Source: Streptomyces actuosus (GTDB taxonomy: Bacteria; Actinomycetota; Actinomycetes; Streptomycetales; Streptomycetaceae). From it: a stretch of 64,000 nt of DNA. The notes beneath the pieces were generated by a model. The model was not told where the DNA came from. It was given only the letters and a program-made list of their open reading frames with translations, and ran no database searches. The stretch covers positions 62,001 through 126,000 of the forward strand of contig NZ_JAFFZS010000002.1 in the NCBI RefSeq assembly GCF_016921115.1. The letters are read 5' to 3'. Numbering within the stretch: the first letter of the stretch is position 1; each line of letters begins with the position of its first letter. Both the position numbers and the translations under genes were made by a program. Positions 1 to 7,585 of the stretch are shown piece after piece.

Positions 1-40
1 CGCCCGGGCTACCGGCAAGACGAGCAATCAGGAGGACGAC

Positions 41-331
41 ATGGCGTTGACCGACGCTCAGGCCAAGCAGCTGGCCGACCTGCACGCAAGGCTGGTGCCC
101 TACGCGGGTTGGTCGTACAAGGGCAAGGACGAGACGCGGGACGCCTACGCGTACCTGCGCGGTACGAGCGCGGCCGTGCAGGCGTTGACGGCTCAGGTCG
201 CCGCGCTCAGCGCGGTCGTGACCCGACTCGCGGAGGGCGGTGGGCTCACCGCCGCGGAGGCCCAGGCCGCCGCCGAGGCTGGAGCCCGCAAGGTGCTCGA
301 CGACATCGCCGCGGCGTCGAAGGGAGCCTGA
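41..331 (+). CDS. phage-type hypothetical protein upstream of holin-like genes
   Basis: A 96-residue protein of unknown function. The start is supported by an AGGAGG ribosome site seven bases upstream of the ATG. The N-terminal 50 residues look soluble. Residues 50-95 are Ala-rich and amphipathic, so a coiled coil or multimer helix is likely. It runs straight into a two-helix membrane protein and then a coiled-coil/one-helix protein. That order is typical of the lysis end of an actinophage late operon (family knowledge plus inference). No endolysin is visible because the window starts here. The cargo could also be a tail-completion protein. Confidence 0.6.
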   Translation: MALTDAQAKQLADLHARLVPYAGWSYKGKDETRDAYAYLRGTSAAVQALTAQVAALSAVVTRLAEGGGLTAAEAQAAAEAGARKVLDDIAAASKGA

Positions 332-334
332 ACC

Positions 335-625
335 ATGCTGCTGCCCTCGATCCTGCGTACCGTCGTGCCGCTGCTCGCCGGGTGGGCCGTGACGGTCCTG
401 TCCGGCCTCGGCCTGCACGCCGACTCTACCGCGGTCGCCGGCGGCGTCACCGTCGCCGTGGCTGCCGCGTACTACCTGCTGTTCAGGCTCGTCGAACGGG
501 CCGCCGAGCATCTCAGCATTCCGTGGCTACAGGCGGCAGCGGGTGTGGCCCTCGGCTACGCCCGGCCGCCGCGGTACGAGTCGACCGACGAGATCGCCGC
601 CCTGGTCCGTGCGAGCCGCGAATGA
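335..625 (+). CDS. holin-like small membrane protein
   Basis: A 96-residue protein with two strong hydrophobic segments, near residues 8-25 and 32-50, and a third weaker one near 65-75. The C-terminus is charged. Small size, two helices and position between two other short phage-like genes fit a phage holin, which would form membrane holes that release an endolysin. The start is three bases after the previous stop, and the stop overlaps the next ATG (ATGA), so the three genes are translationally coupled. Assignment rests on topology and context, not on a conserved motif. A structural membrane protein is possible. Confidence 0.55.
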   Translation: MLLPSILRTVVPLLAGWAVTVLSGLGLHADSTAVAGGVTVAVAAAYYLLFRLVERAAEHLSIPWLQAAAGVALGYARPPRYESTDEIAALVRASRE

Positions 626-879
626 CCACGCCGGAGCCGACGCCGTCCGTCGTGGTCGAGCTGGAACGAATCCGCGGCAGCCTGGAGGCCGGCTTCGCCC
701 GGGTCGATGGCTCGCTCGCTCTGCTCCACCAACGCGGCGACCAGACGGACAAGAAGCTGGACGACCACGAGCGGCGCCTGGACGCGTTGGAGCGGGGGCG
801 CTGGCCGCTGCCGTCGATCGCCGCGCTGACCAGCCTGGCGGCGATCGGCATCGGCCTGTACGAGCTGATTGCCCACTGA
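622..879 (+). CDS. XhlA-like coiled-coil protein with C-terminal membrane helix
   Basis: An 85-residue protein. Residues 10-55 form a heptad-rich amphipathic helix and residues 62-82 one membrane helix. This layout (cytoplasmic coil, then tail anchor) is that of XhlA/haemolysin-like phage lysis accessory proteins. Its ATG overlaps the stop of the upstream holin-like gene by four bases. I read it as the last gene of the phage-like late operon, because a hairpin follows directly and the next gene is on the opposite strand. Function is inferred from topology and position only. Confidence 0.5.
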   Translation: MTTPEPTPSVVVELERIRGSLEAGFARVDGSLALLHQRGDQTDKKLDDHERRLDALERGRWPLPSIAALTSLAAIGIGLYELIAH

Positions 880-886
880 CCACGGA

Positions 887-912
887 CCCCTCTCGCCTAC
901 GGGCGGGAGGGG
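887..912 (+). terminator. hairpin after phage-like cassette
   Basis: The 11-base arms at 887-897 and 902-912 pair with one G-U wobble around a four-base loop, followed by a T-rich stretch. It lies just after the stop at 879 and would end the lysis operon before the convergent regulator gene. Confidence 0.5.
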
Positions 913-932
913 GCTCTTCGTCGTTCCTGGGC

Positions 933-1787
933 TCAGTGCAGGGTCTCGATGGCCTTCAGGATCAGGGCCCGTGCCTCAGCACCGTATACGGCAAGCTCCG
1001 CAAGCCTGGCGAACGCCCGCAGGTAGATGTCCAGTTCGCTTGGCGCGGTGACGGTCACCTTCGCGGCGAGCAGCTCCACGTGGATCCGCGCATCGTCGAA
1101 GACCGTGAACTGTTCGAGCGGCCACATCGCACCCTGCCTGACGGCTGTAGCCGGAATGATGCCCAGAGACATGGACGGCAGAGCCATTGCAGCGATGAGG
1201 TTGCCGAGTTGGCTCGCCATCACGTCCTGGTCGCCGATCCGGTGGTGGAGGACGTCCTCCTCGATGAGCGTCGCGAACCGATGGTCACCTTCGTGGATGA
1301 CCCGAGCGCGCCGCATGCGGACCTCGACTGCCTCTGCAACGTCGTCCGGCGTGCCGCGGAACCCGGCGATCGTGCCCATGAGGGCTGTCGCGTAGCCGGG
1401 CGTCTGGAGGTAGCCGGGCATGACGTGCGAGGCGTACACGCGGAACAGGCGGGTGCGCTCGTACAGCTTCGCGGACGTCTCCGCCAGCTGCTTCATGCCC
1501 GTGCGCTGGAGCCGCTTCCAGTGCAGGTACATCGCGTCGGCTTGCCGGTTGGCCGCAATCAGGTCGTCCGCTTGGTCGTCGGCGCCGCATGCCGCGCACC
1601 ATGCCCGGATGTCCGCGTCGGCCGGAACGGTGACGGCGTTCTCGACCCTGGAGGACTTGGCGACGGACCAACCCGCCAGGCGCGCGACTTCCTTGCTGGT
1701 GATGCCCGCGTCCAGGCGCAGCTCCCGTAGCCGGGCCGCGAGAGCTGCGCGCGCTTCCTGCACGCTGGACGTGGGGAAGGTGGACAT
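933..1787 (-). CDS. XRE-family regulator with DUF5753 domain
   Basis: A 284-residue protein. Residues 12-68 form a helix-turn-helix of the Cro/XRE type. Residues 100-280 match the DUF5753 domain found in the large Streptomyces WhiJ-like regulator family. Such proteins are usually paired with a small partner encoded next door. Here the next gene upstream, six bases away, is a DUF6879 protein. The likely role is a local DNA-binding regulator in the cytoplasm. Targets are unknown. Its place between a phage-like cassette and a tRNA gene suggests it travelled with the mobile DNA, though chromosomal copies of this family are common. Confidence 0.85.
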   Translation of the reverse strand: MSTFPTSSVQEARAALAARLRELRLDAGITSKEVARLAGWSVAKSSRVENAVTVPADADIRAWCAACGADDQADDLIAANRQADAMYLHWKRLQRTGMKQLAETSAKLYERTRLFRVYASHVMPGYLQTPGYATALMGTIAGFRGTPDDVAEAVEVRMRRARVIHEGDHRFATLIEEDVLHHRIGDQDVMASQLGNLIAAMALPSMSLGIIPATAVRQGAMWPLEQFTVFDDARIHVELLAAKVTVTAPSELDIYLRAFARLAELAVYGAEARALILKAIETLH

Positions 1788-1793
1788 CGTCTG

Positions 1794-2309
1794 CTACTTG
1801 ACCTCGTACTGGTCGTGCGGGACGGCTCGCTCCCAGACCTGTTCGAACGCAGCGGCGTGCCGGTCGACGACGGCAGGGTCGTCGCACAGTTCTTTGCTGA
1901 TCCACTCGCCCGCGCCGGAGAAGTGGTGGACGCGCATCAGGCGCCCGTCGAAGATCCACAGATCGGCGCCGGGCAGGAGCAGGTCCCACGCTCGGTGCCG
2001 GGGCAGCCAACGGACCTGTTCGCCGGCCTCCACGTTGGCGCGGGTCTGGTAGTGCTCCCAGCGGATGTAGTCGGTCACCGGCTCGGACACGACCCGGGCG
2101 CGGCGCACCGATACGCCGCGGGCGACGGCGTCCGCGATGTCCTGGTGGAAGGGCCGCCACCAGAAAGGGCGGTCGTCCCAGTCGATGCGCTCGCCGTTCT
2201 GCCATGCCTCGAAGCGGGGGTTGCTGTAGTAGGCGTCTCGCATCTCCAGGTGGACGGCCGACTGGTTGGTGTCGGCGAGGAGTTCAGCGAACTCCGGGAT
2301 CGAGCTCAT
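1794..2309 (-). CDS. DUF6879 family protein
   Basis: A 171-residue soluble protein rich in Trp and aromatic residues. Examples are the WWRPF segment near residue 50 and paired Trp/His residues near 105-135. I recognise it as DUF6879, a family encoded beside XRE/DUF5753 regulators in Streptomyces. Some relatives show distant similarity to TIR-like or nucleotide-binding folds, but I cannot confirm any activity here. It overlaps the upstream small gene by 26 bases and is followed after six bases by the regulator, so all three probably share one transcript. A toxin/regulator pair is one plausible reading, unproven. Confidence 0.75.
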   Translation of the reverse strand: MSSIPEFAELLADTNQSAVHLEMRDAYYSNPRFEAWQNGERIDWDDRPFWWRPFHQDIADAVARGVSVRRARVVSEPVTDYIRWEHYQTRANVEAGEQVRWLPRHRAWDLLLPGADLWIFDGRLMRVHHFSGAGEWISKELCDDPAVVDRHAAAFEQVWERAVPHDQYEVK

Positions 2310-2535
2310 CGCACGCCTTCCTGATGATGGGGATCATGCGGGCCGGGACCCTGATGACGGTCTCACCGGGCGGGATCGGCGCCCGGGCCGGGGACAGTGC
2401 GTCGCAGGTCGCCGTTGTCTCGTTGTCGGCCTGGTAGCTCTGGATCAGCAGATCGGCTGTGCTGGTGTCCACCCAGACTGTGGGGCATCCGTCCTCGTCC
2501 GTCTCGGGGTCGATCCCGACGAAGTGAATGTTCAT
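2284..2535 (-). CDS. small hypothetical protein of the DUF5753/DUF6879 module
   Basis: An 83-residue acidic protein with no membrane segment or signal. It begins with a good GGGAGG ribosome site and its 3' end overlaps the DUF6879 gene by 26 bases, which implies translational coupling. I do not recognise a domain. It is the first gene of the three-gene module, and the 230-base gap upstream probably holds the module promoter. A palindrome at 2575-2587 is a possible operator. Confidence 0.6.
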   Translation of the reverse strand: MNIHFVGIDPETDEDGCPTVWVDTSTADLLIQSYQADNETTATCDALSPARAPIPPGETVIRVPARMIPIIRKACDELDPGVR

Positions 2536-2574
2536 GATGGCTGGCCTCCCGCGCTAGTCGGTTGCAGCGATTTA

Positions 2575-2587
2575 CACCACGGTGGTG
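2575..2587. promoter_or_regulatory. palindrome in divergent promoter region
   Basis: CACCAC-G-GTGGTG is a perfect 13-base inverted repeat. It lies 40 bases upstream of the three-gene regulator module and about 180 bases upstream of the divergent Cys-rich gene. It could be an operator for the XRE protein. No footprint or second copy supports this. Confidence 0.3.
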
Positions 2588-2764
2588 CTCGTGGATCACA
2601 CGGTCAAGAGCGCATGTCGGCCATGGCCAGGAGCTTCGATTTGCCTGTAATTCGGTGCAACTTCGTAGTCGGGACAGTGCCGCAGTTCGTAGCGTCGGCA
2701 GGGACGACAGAGCCCCGGCGAGGCCGCAGACCTCCCGGGGTGTGGCCGACTGGATGGAGTCGAC

Positions 2765-3112
2765 ATGGCAGAGGTTACGCAGGCTCGCGCCGCATCGGAT
2801 AGCCCTCCCGTCGATGGGCGGGAGCAGGCCCGGCGGGCCGCGAACCGTGGCCTCCAGGAGCACGTGGCGACGTGCGAGCAGTGCGTGGACGACGTCGGCC
2901 AGTGCGAGACCGGGATGGCGTGGACGCGGCTGATGCTGGCGGCCCCGGTGAAGATCTGCGTGCGCTGCGACAAGCCGGTCCGACCGGGGCAGGAGTACGT
3001 AGCGGTGGACCACCACAGTGCGAGCGGCGCCGGCACGACGGTCCACGTCCACGCCCAGCGGTGTGTGCCGGTCCCGCGGCAGACGTACTCCAGCGGCCCA
3101 TACGGCCGGTAG
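2765..3112 (+). CDS. Cys-rich hypothetical protein with zinc-ribbon-like pairs
   Basis: A 115-residue protein. Cys pairs at about residues 37/40 (CEQC), 47 and 65/68 (CVRC), plus several His residues at 84-98, look like metal-binding knuckles. There is no membrane segment. The ATG has a GGAG site six bases upstream. It is probably mobile-element cargo: it sits alone between the regulator module and the tRNA-Lys gene and is followed by a hairpin. Function unknown; zinc binding is inferred only from spacing. Confidence 0.6.
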   Translation: MAEVTQARAASDSPPVDGREQARRAANRGLQEHVATCEQCVDDVGQCETGMAWTRLMLAAPVKICVRCDKPVRPGQEYVAVDHHSASGAGTTVHVHAQRCVPVPRQTYSSGPYGR

Positions 3113-3119
3113 AGACCGG

Positions 3120-3152
3120 CGGCCGTCCCTGCCCCCGTAGGGGACGGCCGTC
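3120..3152 (+). terminator. hairpin after Cys-rich gene
   Basis: CGGCCGTCCC and its complement GGGACGGCCG face each other across a loop of about 10 bases, eight bases after the stop at 3112. There is no clear T-run, so efficiency is uncertain. Confidence 0.5.
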
Positions 3153-3204
3153 TCACGCTCCCTGCGCTGGTCATCGGGCGAGGCCGTAGGCGTGGGAGAG
3201 GCGA

Positions 3205-3342
3205 GCGGCCCGCCTGACGGCAGATCAGGGGGCGGGCCGCCCGCGCTACGGGCCCTGGCCCGCTCATCGTTGAGGAACGGGCCCGACCGACACGAGAGCG
3301 GCCCCGGCCGGCAACTGCAGAGTCAACCGGCCGGGGCCGCTC
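3205..3342. repeat. cluster of strong inverted repeats
   Basis: Three perfect hairpins occur in succession: arms 3205-3214/3231-3240 (10 bp), 3249-3254/3257-3262 (6 bp), and 3296-3311/3327-3342 (16 bp with a 15-base loop). No gene fits between them. They lie between the phage-like DNA and tRNA-Lys. They may be stacked terminators or recombination-site structure. Confidence 0.6.
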
Positions 3343-3413
3343 CATATCTTGATCGTCCGCACTTCGGTTGAGCTTCGACTGAGCTCACGATCACCCACGC
3401 CCCGAAAGTGCCG

Positions 3414-3450
3414 TCAGCCCCAGTCCAGATGCACTCTGAGCTGGGGCTGA
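3414..3450 (-). terminator. hairpin downstream of tRNA-Lys
   Basis: TCAGCCCCAG at 3414-3423 and CTGGGGCTGA at 3441-3450 are perfect 10-base arms. They lie immediately 3' of the minus-strand tRNA-Lys, so this is its probable terminator. Confidence 0.5.
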
Positions 3451-3454
3451 GTCG

Positions 3455-3527
3455 TAGGCCCTGTGGGACTCGAACCCACAACCAATGGATTAAAAGTCCA
3501 CTGCTCTGCCAATTGAGCTAAGGGCCC
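3455..3527 (-). tRNA. tRNA-Lys(TTT)
   Basis: A 73-base cloverleaf on the minus strand. The acceptor arm GGGCCCT/AGGGCCT has one wobble pair at the end, the anticodon loop reads CTTTTAA with anticodon TTT, and the T-arm contains GGTTCGAGTCC. No CCA is encoded. Its 3' end faces the phage-like DNA at 1-3112, the geometry expected if that DNA integrated into the 3' end of this gene. Confidence 0.95.
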
Positions 3528-3532
3528 AGGCG

Positions 3533-3920
3533 ATGTCGCCTCCCCGAGCATAGCCGGACGTGGCCGCGTCGCCGATCGGGTATCGGTGACACGGCCCCGA
3601 CCGGGGTGCGAAGGCGCCGTAAGTGTCGGGGATCAGCCGGTTCGCACGCCCGGCGCGCCCCGGCGTGCCCCGACGCGCCCGCCGTACTCGCCCATGGCTG
3701 CCGTTCCCTGAACCGGTGCCAGGTGCTCCGGAGCCGTCGGGCGGAGCCGGCCCGTGGAGCCGCTCGGTGGCCTTCCTCACGCCGTCGGGCCGCCGGGCGG
3801 CAGCGGGTCGTGGCGCGGCCCGACGGCCGCGGTCCGGTGCGGCCCACCACGGACGCGGTGGAGGCGCCGACGGGCGGGAGACCACCGTCCAGCCGGAGGG
3901 CGACCGCGCGGGGTGCGGAA
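3533..3920. other. intergenic, no gene seen
   Basis: About 390 bases between tRNA-Lys and the helicase terminator. The open frames here are GC-driven and lack ribosome sites or conserved-looking sequence. The tRNA-Lys promoter should lie at the left end. Confidence 0.5.
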
Positions 3921-3964
3921 ACGGCACAGCGCCGCGCCCCGGGCAGGGCGCGGCGCTGTGCCGT
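3921..3964 (-). terminator. long hairpin after DEAD-box helicase
   Basis: Perfect 19-base arms at 3921-3939 and 3946-3964 with a six-base loop. On the minus strand it follows the helicase stop by 29 bases and is trailed by a short T-run. It is a very strong intrinsic terminator. Confidence 0.8.
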
Positions 3965-3993
3965 TCAGGTGCCGTCGGGGTCCGCCGGCCGGG

Positions 3994-6174
3994 TCAGCCG
4001 TTGCGCTTCCAGCGCGGCTTGTCCTCGCGGCGGCCGTGCGAACCGCCGGTGCGGTGGTCGTCGCGGCGGCCGTAGGGGCGCTCGTGGCCGCCCGAGCGGA
4101 ACCCGGGGCGGTCGTCGCGGCGGTCCCGGTTGAACGGGCGGTCGCTGCCGCGGTGCCCACCGCGGTCGTCCCGGCGGAAGCCGCCCCGGTCGCCACCGCG
4201 GTCGTCACGGCGCTCGAAGGAACGGCCACCACGGTCACCACCGCGGTCGTCACGGCGCTCGAAGCCACGCTCCCGGTCCCGGCGGAAGCCGCCCCGGTCA
4301 CCACCCCGGTCGCCGCCGCGGTCGTCGCGGCGCTCGAAGGAACGGCCACCACGGTCACCACCGCGGTCGTCCCGACGGTCGAAGGAGCGGTCGCGGTCGA
4401 ACGGACGGCGGTCGCCGCCGCGGTCGTCGCGGCGCTCGAAGGAACGGCCACCACGGTCACCACCGCGGTCGTCACGGCGCTCGAAGCCACGCTCCCGGTC
4501 CCGGCGGAAGCCGCCCCGGTCACCACCCCGGTCGCCGCCGCGGTCGAAGCCACGGTCCCGGTCCCGGTTGAACGGGCGGCGCTCGTCGCGCTCGCGGCGC
4601 TCGTACGGCGCCGCGGCCGGCGTACGCTCGGCGCGCTCCGCCCGGTCCACGTCCTGGGCGGCAGGCTGCTCCGGCACCGACGCCCCGGTGGCGGCCTCGG
4701 CCGCGGCCAGGGCGGCCTCGGCGACGGCGGCGGCCGGGTCCTCCCCACGCTCACGGGCGACCCGGGCGACGAGCCGGTCGGCCTCCTCGCGCAGCTCGGT
4801 GGCACGGCGCTGGGCGCGGTCGAGCTGCTTGTTGAGCTGGGCGACCTCGCGCTCGGCCTGCGCGGCGGCGTTGCCCGCGGACTCGGCCTGCACCTCGGTC
4901 ATCGAGCGGGCGCCGGTGATCTCGGCGACCTCCGGGTCGAAGGCGGCACCGCCCTGGATGATGTGGCGCGCGGCGTCGACGCCGGCGTCCTCCATGAGGC
5001 GGAAGATCTGGCGGCGCTGGTGCGGCAGGGACAGCGACACGACGGTGCCGGTCCGGCCCGCACGCGCCGTACGGCCCGCACGGTGCAGGTAGTCCTTGTG
5101 ATCGCCGGCCGGGTCGACGTTCAGGACGAGGTCGATGCCGTCGACGTGGATGCCGCGGGCGGCGACGTCGGTGGCGACGAGCACGTTGACGTACCCGTCC
5201 TTGAAGTCCGCGAGGGTCCGGGTGCGGGCGCCCTGCGTCATGCCGCCGTGCAGCGCGTCGGCCGTCACGCCGGCGTCGCGCAGCTGCTCGGCGACGCGGT
5301 CGGCACCGAGCTGGGTGCGGACGAAGATGATGGTGCGGCCCTTGCGGGAGGCGATCGCGGCCGTGACCGGGGCCTTGTCCTTGGGCTTCACGACGAGGAT
5401 GTGGTGCGACATGGTCGTCACCGCGCCCTGGGCGGCGTCCACCTCGTGGCTGACCGGGTCGTTGAGGTACCGGTCGACGAGGGTCTTGATCTCGTTCTCC
5501 ATCGTCGCGGAGAACAGCATGCGCTGACCGCCCGCCGGCACCTGGTCCAGCAGCTCCGTCACCTCGGGCAGGAAGCCCAGGTCGGACATCTGGTCGGCCT
5601 CGTCCAGGACGGCGACCTCCACGTCCTGCAGGGAGCAGGCGCCGCGGTTGATGATGTCGCGGAGCCGGCCCGGGGTGGCGACCAGGACGTCCACGCCGCG
5701 CTCCAGGGCGTAGATCTGGTTGCCCATGGAGGTGCCGCCGCACACGACCTTCATCTTCAGGCCGAGCTGGTCGCCGTAGGGCTGGAGGGCGTCCGCGACC
5801 TGCATCGCGAGCTCACGGGTGGGGGTGAGGATGACCGCGCGAGGCTTGTGCTTGCGGGTGCTGCCGCCGGCCAGCCGGGCCAGCGTGGGCAGACCGAAGG
5901 AGAGGGTCTTGCCGGAGCCGGTGCGGCCACGGCCGAGGATGTCCTTGCCGGCCAGGGCGTCCGGGATGGTCGCGGCCTGGATCGGGAAGGGGACCGTCAC
6001 GCCGTTCTGCGCGAGCTTGCGCACGACGCCCTCGGGGAGACCGAGGTCGGCGAAGGTGACCTCGGGGGTCTCCTCGCGCCCGGCCTCGGCGGTCTCCTCG
6101 ACGGCCGCCGCGGTGGCTTCCTCGGCCTCGGTGGCCTCGGGCACGACGGCGTGATCAGTGCTGGAAATGGACAT
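3994..6174 (-). CDS. DEAD-box ATP-dependent RNA helicase with RGD-rich tail
   Basis: A 726-residue RNA helicase that unwinds or remodels RNA using ATP. All core motifs are visible: the Q-region near 60-70, GRTGSGKT at 83-90, PTRELA at 118-123, TPGR at 167-170, DEAD at 191-194, SAT at 222-224, ATDVAARG near 335-342 and HRAGRTARAG at 365-374. Residues 410-500 hold a coiled coil. From about 500 to the end the chain is Arg/Gly/Asp-rich with repeated RDDRGG units, probably RNA-binding. I chose the ATG at 6174 because the reading upstream of it is non-conserved. The DNA of the tail contains a 117-bp perfect direct repeat. Role is probably cold adaptation, ribosome assembly or RNA decay. Confidence 0.95.
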   Translation of the reverse strand: MSISSTDHAVVPEATEAEEATAAAVEETAEAGREETPEVTFADLGLPEGVVRKLAQNGVTVPFPIQAATIPDALAGKDILGRGRTGSGKTLSFGLPTLARLAGGSTRKHKPRAVILTPTRELAMQVADALQPYGDQLGLKMKVVCGGTSMGNQIYALERGVDVLVATPGRLRDIINRGACSLQDVEVAVLDEADQMSDLGFLPEVTELLDQVPAGGQRMLFSATMENEIKTLVDRYLNDPVSHEVDAAQGAVTTMSHHILVVKPKDKAPVTAAIASRKGRTIIFVRTQLGADRVAEQLRDAGVTADALHGGMTQGARTRTLADFKDGYVNVLVATDVAARGIHVDGIDLVLNVDPAGDHKDYLHRAGRTARAGRTGTVVSLSLPHQRRQIFRLMEDAGVDAARHIIQGGAAFDPEVAEITGARSMTEVQAESAGNAAAQAEREVAQLNKQLDRAQRRATELREEADRLVARVARERGEDPAAAVAEAALAAAEAATGASVPEQPAAQDVDRAERAERTPAAAPYERRERDERRPFNRDRDRGFDRGGDRGGDRGGFRRDRERGFERRDDRGGDRGGRSFERRDDRGGDRRPFDRDRSFDRRDDRGGDRGGRSFERRDDRGGDRGGDRGGFRRDRERGFERRDDRGGDRGGRSFERRDDRGGDRGGFRRDDRGGHRGSDRPFNRDRRDDRPGFRSGGHERPYGRRDDHRTGGSHGRREDKPRWKRNG
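4208..4546. repeat. 117-bp perfect direct repeat in helicase tail
   Basis: Bases 4208-4324 and 4430-4546 are identical, offset by 222 bases (74 codons, in frame). A shorter third copy of the same unit lies between them near 4329. They encode the RDDRGGDRGG tail blocks. Confidence 0.85.
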
Positions 6175-6401
6175 GCGAATGCGAAACCTTCCGGAGTCTC
6201 GTCGGCACGCGCCCGTCAACTCCGTGTTCGCATTACGACCGCCTCAATGCGGTCCGCCACGGCAAGGGAGAGTACGCGCCACACGGCGCGCTCTGCGATG
6301 GCGCCGGGCAAATGGGATCAAACGATCTACCACCATACGCACCCCCTGCCCCGGAACGCAAACCGGCCCTCCGACCTCGGCGTCGATGCGGGGTCCGGCC
6401 G

Positions 6402-6953
6402 CTACGCCGGAGCCCCCGCCACGGGAGCCGGCTCGCGCTGTGCCAGCTGCGGCAAGGTCTCCTCGTGCGCCGACGACGACGGCTCGGCGGGCGGCGGGTC
6501 CGAGGGCGCCGGCGGCTCCGGGGACGGCGGGGGCGGCGGCTCCGGGGACGGCGTGGTCCTGGTCGGGGTCGGCCGTGGTCCGGCCGGCGAGGGCACGTCC
6601 GGCTTCGGGGAGCGGTCGGGCCGCGGCGCGGCGGACGCGCTCGCGCTCGTGCTGGCGCTGGGCTGCGGCGCCGACGTGACGGAGGGGGAGGCGGACTCGC
6701 CGGCCTCGGCGTCCGCACCGGGACTCTCCACCTCGTGCGTGTAACCGCTCCGGCCCACCACACCGCCCGCACCGCCCGGCACCGCCGCGGGCCTGCCGTC
6801 GGGTTCCTCACCGCCGCGCTGCCCGGCCGACTGCGAAGGCCGGGCCTGGCTGCCGTCGCCTTCCCCCACACTCATGCAGCCGGCGGCAGCGGCGACCGCC
6901 ATGACTGCGGCGGCCAGGCGGACGGGTACGTACAAGGGGCGCACGGAAGCCAC
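6402..6953 (-). CDS. Pro/Ser-rich lipoprotein
   Basis: A 183-residue lipoprotein. Residues 8-25 form a signal segment ending in the lipobox-like AAAGC, so Cys at about 26 would be lipidated. The rest is low-complexity Ser, Pro, Ala and Thr with runs of Pro/Glu, resembling a wall-spanning stalk. There is no recognisable catalytic domain. It is exported and probably anchored at the membrane. Neighbours are the helicase downstream and a small zincin upstream; the gaps suggest separate transcription. Function unknown. Confidence 0.7.
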   Translation of the reverse strand: MASVRPLYVPVRLAAAVMAVAAAAGCMSVGEGDGSQARPSQSAGQRGGEEPDGRPAAVPGGAGGVVGRSGYTHEVESPGADAEAGESASPSVTSAPQPSASTSASASAAPRPDRSPKPDVPSPAGPRPTPTRTTPSPEPPPPPSPEPPAPSDPPPAEPSSSAHEETLPQLAQREPAPVAGAPA

Positions 6954-7070
6954 CTCCGGGGTGAGTCAGAGTCGACGTGCCCAACTCCCCCCGCCTGCGG
7001 GAGGACACGCGCCCCGGCCATCCGCGCCATCGGCACGCGGGCCCGCCCGCGCGGCCCGCCCGCCGCCGCG

Positions 7071-7421
7071 TCAGCCGTACCCCAGGGCGTGCAGCCGGGC
7101 GTCGTCGATCCCGAAGTGGTGGGCGATCTCGTGCACGACGGTGACCTCGGTCTCGGCGACCACGTCCTCCCGGGTCTCGCACATCCGCAGAGTCGGCCCC
7201 CGGTAGACGGTGATCCGGTCCGGCAGCACGCCCGCGTACCACTCGCCCCGGTCGGTGAGCGGAGTCCCCTCGTACAGCCCGAGCAACTCGGGATCGTCGG
7301 CGGGCGGTTCGTCCTCGACGAACACCGCGACGTTGTCCATGAGTCGCGTCAGCTCCGGCGGAATCCGGTCGAGCGCCTCGGCGACCAGTTCCTCGAACTC
7401 CTCGCGCGTCATCTCCAGCAC
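7071..7421 (-). CDS. zincin-like metallopeptidase (PF06262 family)
   Basis: A small cytosolic putative zinc peptidase of about 116 residues. The C-terminal third carries HEIAHHFGID, the HExxH zinc motif plus the downstream His/Asp typical of the minimal zincin family (former DUF1025). The N-terminus begins with an acidic helix (TREEFEELV). The start is uncertain: the GTG at 7421, the ATG at 7412 or an ATG at 7439 all fit. I chose the GTG because relatives begin with a Leu-Glu-Met lead, as I recall. Substrates are unknown for the family. It is transcribed away from the metallophosphoesterase gene. Confidence 0.85.
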   Translation of the reverse strand: MLEMTREEFEELVAEALDRIPPELTRLMDNVAVFVEDEPPADDPELLGLYEGTPLTDRGEWYAGVLPDRITVYRGPTLRMCETREDVVAETEVTVVHEIAHHFGIDDARLHALGYG

Positions 7422-7585
7422 ACGGCCATTGTCCGGCACGTCGCCCGTCCGGCGTCACGGCCGCGCGGAGGGCCGCCGGCAGTCGGCACGCGCGCGACCC
7501 CCGCGCCCGGCACCCCACGGCCGCCGGCACCCGGCTCCCGGCACCGGCGCGCATGACGGTGCGCGCGCCTGGGCATACGGGCCCA

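Noticed and set aside
3754-6744. A 996-codon plus-strand open frame
   Set aside because: It lies antisense to the DEAD-box helicase and is an Arg/Val/Ala-rich GC artefact without a ribosome site or domain.
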